64,000 bases of DNA from Adhaeribacter arboris. GTDB lineage: Bacteria > Bacteroidota > Bacteroidia > Cytophagales > Hymenobacteraceae. A program made the position numbers and the translations under genes. The notes beneath the pieces are model-generated. The model worked only from the letters and a program-made list of their open reading frames with translations, made no database searches and was not told where the DNA came from. This document shows positions 47,082-53,979 of the stretch, in pieces (positions within the stretch are counted from its first letter, which is position 1; every line of letters begins with the position of its first letter). The DNA lies in assembly GCF_003023845.1 (NCBI RefSeq), contig NZ_PYFT01000001.1:1-64000 (forward strand). Reading direction: 5' to 3'.

Positions 47082-47151
47082 TGGAGCCGGTTTCCGTCTC
47101 CATGCTACTGTGCTGATGCGTTTTGAAAAGTAACCAGTTTGCCTCGTTGCC
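47082..47151 (-). repeat. Partial inverted copy of the ~200-bp structured repeat
   Basis: Read on the minus strand, this is the 3' third of the repeat family: CGAGGCAAACTGGTTAC, GCATCAGCAC and the terminal hairpin GGAGACGGAAACCGGCTCC. The 5' two thirds are missing. It points opposite to copy 2, about 410 bp away. Confidence 0.75.
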
Positions 47152-47301
47152 CCGACTGCTGTCTGTTCTACTAACTACCGTTTTCCGGACTTCCTCCTTA
47201 TATTTAATCCTCTTTGCATGTTCTAAGTCGACCTCCGTAGATAAAGAGCTTTTTCGTTTTATTGATAAATGCGAGTATAACTGTGAATTTATATAAAATA
47301 A

Positions 47302-47438
47302 CGCGAGCGTCCTCGCTCGTGTTGCTCATCTTCCGGCCTCTGGCCGGCAGGAATTTGGCTTCCTTGGTTTTAGAAATGTATTATGGTTTGCCCGGCCGGA
47401 GGCCTACCCAATAGTAGACACGAGCGTAGACATTCGCG
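47302..47438. repeat. Nested GC-rich palindrome, full copy
   Basis: The outer arms 47302-47321 (CGCGAGCGTCCTCGCTCGTG) and 47419-47438 pair imperfectly (at least 14 of 19). The inner arms 47333-47347 and 47391-47404 (CCGGCCTCTGGCCGG with CCGGCCGGAGGCC) pair at 12 of 13. The loop is about 43 bp. The left half is also present at 20740-20790. Confidence 0.75.
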
Positions 47439-47559
47439 CCAACAATAATTTTTTAAAACTTAACGGTCCGACCTCCAAAGAGGAAAGTCAAAGGTTGTTA
47501 GCCCGAATTTGGCCAAGAAACGAATAAAATAATCAGGTTAAACTCTATCTGTGGCAAGG

Positions 47560-47763
47560 CAGTAGCAATTAACAACTGACACCAGTTTGGCGGTGGAGGG
47601 CCTTCTAAGGTTCTGGTGCCGAGGAATGAGGCATTGTGAGGAACGTACAAAAGAAACTTAGACCAGCCCGGAAAATCCAAACGAGGCCCGCCGGCTACGA
47701 GGCAAACTTGTAATTGGAAGTTGCATCAGCACCCGTAAATGTAGACGGAAACTGTCTCCACGG
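47560..47763 (+). repeat. Dispersed ~200-bp structured repeat, copy 2
   Basis: This copy starts with GCAGTAGCAATTAACAACTG and ends at the hairpin AGACGGAAACTGTCT. Shared blocks are ACACCAGTTTGGCGGTGG, GGGCCTTCTAAGG, GAGGCCCGCCGGCTACG and GCATCAGCACC. The central TTTAGCG/CGCTAAA stem is degenerate here, while the GGGCC/GGCCC stem is kept. It lies between the two convergent carbohydrate operons. Confidence 0.8.
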
Positions 47764-47832
47764 ACAAGCCGGCAATTGCAGTAATTAAACAAATTCTTAA
47801 GGACAATTAAGTATGAATTTGGTATTTACTTT

Positions 47833-48168
47833 TTATAATTGAAATATCTTATCCATTAACGTCCATTTTTCACCTTCTTTTGCCCCAGGTACCGGTTTTT
47901 GGAACTGCCCTACAAATTTTTCCCAGTCTTGCACCAACTCATTAGCAGCATCTAGGGCGGCTTTGCGTTCGAAGCTGAAACTAGCATCAGTATCCATAAT
48001 CATAAACAGGCGGGTTCCGAGGCGATAAATTTCCATATTGGTAATACCGGCATCCCGGATGCTTTGCTTTATGCCGGGTCGGTCGTTGCCAGGTTTGTGC
48101 CAATGTTCGTACTCGGCAATCATGGCCGGGTCATCGTGCAGGTCCAGGGCTAAGCAGTATCTTTTCAA
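47833..48168 (-). CDS. rhaM: L-rhamnose mutarotase
   Basis: This 111-aa enzyme interconverts the alpha and beta anomers of L-rhamnose (and related 6-deoxy sugars) in the cytoplasm. It is a small dimeric alpha-beta barrel of normal length. Conserved features are the YCLALDLHDDPAMIAEYEHWHKP start with His residues, DAGITNMEIYRLGTRLFMIMD, and the final WEKFVGQFQKPVPGAKEGEKW. Related proteins include L-fucose mutarotase, but the HDDP and NMEIYR motifs favour the RhaM side. It follows the GH95 gene by 45 bp on the minus strand and is the last gene of that unit, just before the repeat-filled convergent gap. Confidence 0.88.
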   Translation of the reverse strand: MKRYCLALDLHDDPAMIAEYEHWHKPGNDRPGIKQSIRDAGITNMEIYRLGTRLFMIMDTDASFSFERKAALDAANELVQDWEKFVGQFQKPVPGAKEGEKWTLMDKIFQL

Positions 48169-48213
48169 TTTTATTCGTTGTTTAGGTCTATTTAAGATAA
48201 AATCAAAACTATT

Positions 48214-50637
48214 TTAACTTCCCAGGTAACCGTTTAACTTTTTAGATTGTCCGGGTTTTAAATGTAAATCAATTACTTTATCACCGTACCGTACTTTAGT
48301 AGCTGTGCCGTTGATGCTGCGAATGGTGGTATTTATCAGTTTATTATCTTTCCATTCCATATCTACCTCAAAACCACCGCGGGCCCGTAGACCGGTTACT
48401 TTGCCGTCTTTCCAAACATCCGGAATAGCGGGTAGTAGATGAATAAAGCCGGCGTGGCTCTGCAGCATCATTTCACCCATGCCCGAAATACCCCCGAAAT
48501 TACCATCTATCTGAAAAGGAGGGTGAGCACAAAATAAATTAGAATACGAGCCGCCGCCTTTGGCATAATCAGTACCTTCTACCCCAGTCAGACGCAGCAA
48601 ATTGCGGATGACTTTATAGGCGTGATTGCCATCGTGGAGGCGGGCCCAGAAGTTTATTTTCCAGGCAATGCTCCAGCCGGTGCCTTCGTCGCCGCGCAGT
48701 TCCAGGGTTTTGCGGGCGGCTTCGGCTAATTTAGGGGTAGTAACCGGCGAAATCTGCCGACCGGGGTGTAAGCCAAATAAATGCGATACGTGGCGGTGAC
48801 GCGGGTCTTCGTCTTCCCAATCTTTGTACCATTCCTGTAAATTGCCTTTTTTACCAATCTGCAATGGAAATAATTTTGCCCGCTTATCTGTTAACAACTT
48901 TCTAAATTCGGCATCGGTACCGAGTTTTTCCGAAGCTTCGATTACGTTGGTAAATAAATCCCAGATTATTTCCATGTCCATGGTAGTAGCCACCGAGATA
49001 CTGCCTTTCTGGCCGCTATCGTCGATAAAGATATTTTCCGGCGAAGAGGCGGGGGCCGTTACTAAATGGCCGTTTTTATCCGCCACGAGCCAATCCAGGC
49101 AAAATAGGGCGGCTTCTTTCATGAGCGGGTAAGCCGTATTTTTTAAATAATTTTGGTCGTTGGTGTAGCTGTAGTGTTCCCATAAATGCTGGCTCAGCCA
49201 AGGGCTGCCCAAAGCCCAGTTCGCCCACGACGGACTGCCTTTGCCTAAATCGCCCACGGGGTTAGAAGTAGCCCAGATATCGGAATTATGATGCAAAGCC
49301 CAGCCTTTCGCATTGTAAAAGTTTTTGGCGGTTTGCTTACCCGTAACGGCAGTATTTTTTATAAAATCTACTAAGGGCGTATGCAGCTCAGAAAGGTTTA
49401 CCATTTCGGCGGGCCAGTAATTCATTTGCACGTTAATGTTGGTAGTAAAGTTACTGCTCCAGGGGGCCCGCAATATAGGGTTCCAGATACCCTGCAAGTT
49501 AGCCGGAATGCCGCCCGGCCGCGAACTGGAAATAAGTAAATACCGACCGTATTGGAAATACAATGCTTCCAGGCCCGGGTCGTTGCCGCCATCGGTGTAG
49601 CGCATCAGCCGTTTCAGGGTAGGCGAATTTACCGGTGGGTTGTGGTTGAGCGATAAACTTACCCGGTTGAAATAATTCTGATAATCTTTCAGGTGGGCTT
49701 TTCGGATGGTTTCAAAATCTTTCGTGTAAGCTTTGTTTAAGTAGGCCTGGGCTAAGGCCGATTCGTCTTTTCCGTCTTTGTCGGGACATTTATCGAAACC
49801 GTTAAAGCTGGTAGCGGCTGAAATATACAAAACTACTTCGGTGGCGTTGCTTACGTGGATACCGGTGGCATCAGTAGTAACTTTACCGTCTTGGTTTTTC
49901 GCTTTTATCCTTAATTCGTAGCGCATACCCCGGCAGTTATCGGCTTCGTTGTAAATAACCGGCTCGGGGTTATAGTTTACGTAATTGGGGTCTACGTGGC
50001 TCGGTGCCTTGCCTTTCATGACTACCTCATTCGGGCCGCTAGCTGCGTTCTGAAAGCGGATTAAGCTTTTGGTAGTAGCATCAAAATTTAGCTGTCCTTT
50101 TTTATCGGAGCGCAGGCGGATAAGAATAACCTGGTCGGGGGCAGAAGCTAAAACTTCGCGGGTATATTGGGTACCGTTTATTTTAAAGCGGGTTAATGCT
50201 GTAGCGTTCGAGATATCTAAATCGCGGTAATAATCGGTGGGTTCAGTGGTAAAATTGTGCTTAATAATTAAATCGCCTAAAGGCAGGTACGACTCGGTGT
50301 ACAAACCCTGCATTTTTTTGCACAGTTCTTCGGCTGTTTTATAATCTTCTTTAAAAAGTGCTTCTCTAATTTGCGGCAGGTATTTGGGCGCTTCCGGGTT
50401 GGGGTTTAAATTAGCCGGGCCTCCCGACCAAAGAGTTTCTTCGTTTAGATGAATGAGTTCTTCGGCCGCCCGGCCGTATACCATGGCGCCTAAGCGGCCA
50501 TTACCCACCGGCAAGGCATCGGTCCAGATTTTGGCGGGTTGCTGGTACCATAATTTTAAATCTTGCTGGGCAAACCCATTAGTTACAGCCAGTAAAACTC
50601 CTAAGAAAAAGAGAATGCACGTTTTAATTAGGTTCAT
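48214..50637 (-). CDS. Glycoside hydrolase family 95 (alpha-L-fucosidase)
   Basis: This 807-aa secreted or periplasmic hydrolase has a signal peptide (about 1-23, NGFAQQ). GH95 enzymes release alpha-1,2-L-fucose (or L-galactose) by inversion. Typical stretches are [27 protein letters not shown] at the start of the beta domain, [32 protein letters not shown] holding the two catalytic Asn, a Glu in TAPASSPEN, and [17 protein letters not shown] with the conserved Asp. Length is normal. The neighbours are L-rhamnose mutarotase downstream and a zinc dehydrogenase upstream, so the cleaved sugar may be fucose, galactose or rhamnose related. The start at ATG 50637 is well supported by the signal peptide. 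Confidence 0.95.
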   Translation of the reverse strand: MNLIKTCILFFLGVLLAVTNGFAQQDLKLWYQQPAKIWTDALPVGNGRLGAMVYGRAAEELIHLNEETLWSGGPANLNPNPEAPKYLPQIREALFKEDYKTAEELCKKMQGLYTESYLPLGDLIIKHNFTTEPTDYYRDLDISNATALTRFKINGTQYTREVLASAPDQVILIRLRSDKKGQLNFDATTKSLIRFQNAASGPNEVVMKGKAPSHVDPNYVNYNPEPVIYNEADNCRGMRYELRIKAKNQDGKVTTDATGIHVSNATEVVLYISAATSFNGFDKCPDKDGKDESALAQAYLNKAYTKDFETIRKAHLKDYQNYFNRVSLSLNHNPPVNSPTLKRLMRYTDGGNDPGLEALYFQYGRYLLISSSRPGGIPANLQGIWNPILRAPWSSNFTTNINVQMNYWPAEMVNLSELHTPLVDFIKNTAVTGKQTAKNFYNAKGWALHHNSDIWATSNPVGDLGKGSPSWANWALGSPWLSQHLWEHYSYTNDQNYLKNTAYPLMKEAALFCLDWLVADKNGHLVTAPASSPENIFIDDSGQKGSISVATTMDMEIIWDLFTNVIEASEKLGTDAEFRKLLTDKRAKLFPLQIGKKGNLQEWYKDWEDEDPRHRHVSHLFGLHPGRQISPVTTPKLAEAARKTLELRGDEGTGWSIAWKINFWARLHDGNHAYKVIRNLLRLTGVEGTDYAKGGGSYSNLFCAHPPFQIDGNFGGISGMGEMMLQSHAGFIHLLPAIPDVWKDGKVTGLRARGGFEVDMEWKDNKLINTTIRSINGTATKVRYGDKVIDLHLKPGQSKKLNGYLGS

Positions 50638-50697
50638 CCGTTAAATTTTATTTATATAGTCAAAATTTTAGTTTAGCCAGTTTTGGTTTTGGGTAGT

Positions 50698-51714
50698 TTA
50701 CTCCATTTGGATGACCGCTTTCACCACGCCAGTAGCCGGGTCGAGCCAGCTTTCGAACGCGTCTTTCACCTGGTTAAATAATACGCGGTGGGTAATGTAG
50801 GAAGTGGGGGCTACTAAGCCGCTTTTCACGGCGGCCACCACCGCTTCAAAATCTTGACGGGTAGCATTGCGGCTGCTCATTAATGTGGCTTCGCGTTTAT
50901 GAAACTCCGGGTGGCTGAAACTGATATCGCCTTTTTGCAGGCCAATCAGCACGTATCGGCCACCATGGGCTAAGTACTGAAAAGCATTGTTTATGGCTTT
51001 CTGATTGCCGGTAGCATCTATTACCACGGTGGGCATATCGCCGTTGGTTATCTGGGCGAGTTGTTCGGTTACGTTGGGGGTTAAAGCATTTACCGTATAA
51101 GGTATTTGCAGCTTCTCGCGGCAAAATTGCAGGCGTTCTTCGTTTATATCCAGGGCAATTACTTTTCCGCCGGCCAGGCGGGCAAACTCCATGGTGCCTA
51201 AACCAATCGGGCCGGCGCCAATAACCAATACAAATTCGTCGGGTTGTATGACCGCCCGTCTTACCCCGTGAGCGCCTATCGCTAAAGGTTCTATTAAAGT
51301 TAGTTCATCAAAACTTAAGCCTTCGCCGTGAATGAGCGAGGAAGAAGGCACCGATAAATACTCGACCATGCCGCCGTGCGCGTGTACGCCGCACACTTTT
51401 ATGGAGGTGCAACAATTGGGTTTGCCGTTTCGGCAGGCAATACAGGTGCCGCAATTAAAATACGGAATAAAAGTAACTGCTTCTCCGGCTTCGAAGCCTT
51501 CTGCTTCATCTGCTTCCACCAGTTCCCCGGCCAGTTCGTGCCCTAAAATCCGGGGATACTCAAAATAAGGTTGGGTTCCCTCGAAAGCGTGCAAATCGGT
51601 GCCACAGATGCCAATGCGTTTAATTTTTATTATAGCATTTCCGGGAGTTAATACGGGTATTTCTCCTTGGTTATACTCCAACAGACCGGGAGAAATACAG
51701 ACGAGTGTTTTCAT
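50698..51714 (-). CDS. Zinc-dependent sugar/polyol dehydrogenase (MDR family)
   Basis: This 338-aa cytoplasmic NAD(P)-linked dehydrogenase belongs to the medium-chain zinc family. The catalytic zinc residues are in GICGTDLHAFEG and in GHELAGELVE. The structural zinc loop has CGTCIACRNGKPNCC. The Rossmann motif GAGPIGLG lies near the centre, and DINEERLQFCREKL gives an acidic residue favouring NAD. It resembles L-galactonate or L-fuconate/L-threonine-type dehydrogenases, fitting oxidation of the sugar acid from a fucose-type sugar. It lies 61 bp before the GH95 gene and 57 bp after the SGNH gene on the same strand, so co-transcription is likely. Exact substrate is not decided. Confidence 0.88.
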   Translation of the reverse strand: MKTLVCISPGLLEYNQGEIPVLTPGNAIIKIKRIGICGTDLHAFEGTQPYFEYPRILGHELAGELVEADEAEGFEAGEAVTFIPYFNCGTCIACRNGKPNCCTSIKVCGVHAHGGMVEYLSVPSSSLIHGEGLSFDELTLIEPLAIGAHGVRRAVIQPDEFVLVIGAGPIGLGTMEFARLAGGKVIALDINEERLQFCREKLQIPYTVNALTPNVTEQLAQITNGDMPTVVIDATGNQKAINNAFQYLAHGGRYVLIGLQKGDISFSHPEFHKREATLMSSRNATRQDFEAVVAAVKSGLVAPTSYITHRVLFNQVKDAFESWLDPATGVVKAVIQME

Positions 51715-51770
51715 TGCTAGATGGCGGTAAAAAATTAAGATAATGGATGGTTAAAGTTATCTATTCTGAC

Positions 51771-52550
51771 TTAAGCTTTAATTAATTTTAAATTTTTGCT
51801 TACCTGCTTTAGCCATTCGCGCGCCATTAACTCGTGACCGGCTGGCATGGGGTGAATGCCATCCCAAATCCAATAATCGGCCGGAGCTTTTGCCAAAGCT
51901 TTATTGAATGCATCCTGAAATCCAACTAAAATAGCCTGGTATTCGGTACTTAGTTTTTTTACAATTTCCCGCCTTTTTTGTACTTCGCGGCTGTATTCGG
52001 CCCATTTTTCCTTTACTTTCCCCACGGGCAGAATAAATGGCTCGCCAAGTACTAGTTGCACGTTAGGTAGCTCTTGTTTGGTTTGCTGCAATAAAGCCTG
52101 GTAGCTTTTCTCGTATTGTTCGGCCGAAAAATCCTGATTGCCGCTTAGAAAGGTGGAAACATCGTTAATGCCGATGAGAATGCTTAAAACATCCGGCTTT
52201 ATATCCAGCGTATCGGTTTGCCAGCGAGCAGCTAAATCAGTAACCTTATTACCGCTGATACCCCGGTTAAAAAAGCGAAATTTTTTGGCCGGATACTCGT
52301 ACCATAATTTACTGGCAATAATATAGGCATAACCATGACCCATAACGTGGTTCCAATCATTATTGCGGGTACGGTTACCATCCGTAATGGAATCGCCCTG
52401 AAACAAAAAAGTAAAACCATCGCCTTCTTTAACTGGATTATTTTCCCACAAAGGCATTGCCTGCACGAAGCCAGGAGTACCCGCTACCAGAGCGCTCAGG
52501 GTACTTATTTGTTTTAAGAAATGACGCCGGTTAGTTTGGTTTTCTTTCAT
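51771..52550 (-). CDS. Secreted SGNH/GDSL hydrolase
   Basis: This 259-aa esterase-like protein has a Tat-like leader (MKENQTNRRHFLKQISTLSA), and I choose ATG 52550 because it places this leader at the N terminus; the frame is open to 52598. All four SGNH blocks are present: FLFQGDSITDGNRT with the nucleophile Ser, GISGNKV with the Gly, IGINDVS with the Asn, and WDGIHPMPAGH with Asp and His. Such enzymes often remove acetyl or feruloyl groups from polysaccharides, fitting this glycan-degradation cluster. It is first in the minus-strand unit with the dehydrogenase, GH95 and mutarotase genes. An IS1 element lies about 80 bp from its start, and could influence its promoter. Confidence 0.9.
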   Translation of the reverse strand: MKENQTNRRHFLKQISTLSALVAGTPGFVQAMPLWENNPVKEGDGFTFLFQGDSITDGNRTRNNDWNHVMGHGYAYIIASKLWYEYPAKKFRFFNRGISGNKVTDLAARWQTDTLDIKPDVLSILIGINDVSTFLSGNQDFSAEQYEKSYQALLQQTKQELPNVQLVLGEPFILPVGKVKEKWAEYSREVQKRREIVKKLSTEYQAILVGFQDAFNKALAKAPADYWIWDGIHPMPAGHELMAREWLKQVSKNLKLIKA

Positions 52551-52684
52551 GTATGATTTAAAAAAAATGCAAGGCTTTAAGCAAGAGTTAAAAGCCATTA
52601 AGGTTTATTTCTAAAGTATTTAATAAAGTGACCCATTTCTTTCGGACACTACAAGAACGCTTGATTTAATGTCTTCCCATTTTT

Positions 52685-53470
52685 AGTTGTGGACTACAAA
52701 GTATGATGTTTGGCTTTATGTCTATTGCGATAGTCAAACATCAGGTTTAGACTTGCTAAATGGTTTTCCTTCTTTTTGGAGAAGCAGGTTGTTTTTCTGA
52801 CGAACCGTCTGTTTCTGGCTCTGATGCAAGTATTCACGCCTTCTATGTTTTTAGTGTAAGCTTTTCCTATCGTGTGCTTTGTCGGGGGGATTACCTGAGC
52901 AAACGCTTTCCAATGATCAGTACAATATTGTTCTATTTCCACTCCTTTTAGCTTTTTGAGTAGCTGGCGTACTGTTTTAGCGCTTCGGCCGCCACAACTA
53001 TAAGCCAGTACTTCATCTGTTTGGGGACAGTAAGCATACAACAACCAGTATTTTCCTTTCTTGCGCTTTCCGACAAAGCTCCAGACTTCATCGATCTGTA
53101 CGGATCTATAATGCTTTTGGGTTGGTTGAATCTTAAGGGCATTCCCCTGTCGGCACAAGTTGCTTAGCACACACTTTCTACTCACTTCCAGCAACTTTTC
53201 AATGTCACGAACACCATTATTTCTTTCCAGAAGACGCCGTATCAACCGCTTGGTAGTCGGATCCGCTCCTCTATAGCGATATATTGGCTGAAATTGCTTC
53301 TGGCAATTACGACATAGAAGGTTCTGAGAACCATTCTTTTTCTTGCCATTTTTTACTACCTTGCTGCTCTGGCAGTGGGGACAGTTTATTTTGATCTGAA
53401 CTTCGAACATTCCATCATCTTAAACACTTCACTGCCTCTTTTTATCCCATCATACTTTCTTTACCACTAC
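52685..53470 (-). mobile_element. IS1-family insertion sequence with 9-bp target duplication
   Basis: This is a complete element of about 786 bp. The ends are imperfect inverted repeats of 23 bp: left GTTGTGGACTACAAAGTATG and right (reversed) GTAGTGGTAAAGAAAGTATG, matching at 18 of 23 over the full arm. The 9-bp direct repeat CCCATTTTT flanks it (52676-52684 and 53471-53479), which is the usual IS1 duplication size. Intact ends and an identical duplication indicate a fairly recent insertion. Confidence 0.88.
52694..53410 (-). CDS. IS1-family transposase
   Basis: This 238-aa DDE-type transposase mobilises the surrounding IS1-family element. The N terminus is a zinc ribbon (CPHCQSSKVVKNGKK...CRNCQKQF) followed by a helix-turn-helix region (VRDIEKLLEVSRKCV). 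The catalytic core has IDEVWSFVG with the first Asp, CTDHWKAFAQV with the second Asp, and HLASLNLMFDYRNRH towards the end. E. coli IS1 makes its transposase by frameshifting between two frames, but here a single uninterrupted frame encodes the whole protein. Start ATG 53410 lies about 60 bp inside the right inverted repeat. It appears intact and potentially active. Confidence 0.93.
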   Translation of the reverse strand: MFEVQIKINCPHCQSSKVVKNGKKKNGSQNLLCRNCQKQFQPIYRYRGADPTTKRLIRRLLERNNGVRDIEKLLEVSRKCVLSNLCRQGNALKIQPTQKHYRSVQIDEVWSFVGKRKKGKYWLLYAYCPQTDEVLAYSCGGRSAKTVRQLLKKLKGVEIEQYCTDHWKAFAQVIPPTKHTIGKAYTKNIEGVNTCIRARNRRFVRKTTCFSKKKENHLASLNLMFDYRNRHKAKHHTL

Positions 53471-53530
53471 CCCATTTTTTAACTTTCCACTTAACATTAT
53501 TTCTATTGACGAGAATAAATTTACTGCAAT

Positions 53531-53552
53531 GGCGCGGATTTCAGTCCGTGCC
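53531..53552. repeat. Short GC-rich hairpin
   Basis: GGCGCGGA (53531-53538) pairs with TCCGTGCC (53545-53552) with one G:U pair around TTTCAG. Hairpins of this type recur in Cytophagales intergenic DNA to my knowledge; only one is seen here. It is isolated from any gene by more than 400 bp on the right. Confidence 0.5.
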
Positions 53553-53635
53553 TTTCCAAATAAAACAAGAAAAAGATTTCGTTGGTAGAAATAACCTAGG
53601 TAAGTCATAGCGGTAAATCTGGCCATAATTGATTA

Positions 53636-53840
53636 AGCAGTAGTTATTAGCAACTGACACCAGTTTGGTTCTAGAGGACCTTTTAGCGTTCCGGTGCTGC
53701 AAGCAGCATGGCGCAACGGAGTGAGCCAAGGTTCGCTAAACCGTCCGAGAGAGCCAAACGAGGCCCGCCGGCCAGGAGGCAAACTGGTTACCGTTCCACC
53801 GCAATAGCACCTTAGAATGGAGACGGGAACCGGCTCCACT
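53636..53840 (+). repeat. Dispersed ~200-bp structured repeat, copy 3 (best preserved)
   Basis: All pairing arms are easiest to see here. Outer ACCAGTTTG (53659-53667) pairs with CAAACTGGT (53780-53788). Inner TTTAGCG (53682-53688) pairs with CGCTAAA (53734-53740). A separate 3' hairpin TGGAG...CTCCA ends the unit. It begins GCAGTAGTTATTAGCAACTG, like copy 2. The rest of the 508-bp gap between IS1 and the M14 peptidase gene holds no gene. Confidence 0.8.
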
Positions 53841-53979
53841 AAATAATAGCAACGTATTTTAAAATCAGCTAAAAAATTATTTACCTTCTTTTAACCCATA
53901 GAATAACTATTCCAAATAAAATAAAAAATTTTTGCACCTTACATTAATTGCCGAACTTAGCCCAAAATCCTGATTTTTT

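Noticed and set aside
52624-52684. GTGACCCATTTCTTTCGGACAC next to the IS1 left end, resembling the terminus of another insertion sequence
   Set aside because: Only about 20 bp with no transposase or partner end; the likeness is too short to support an element.
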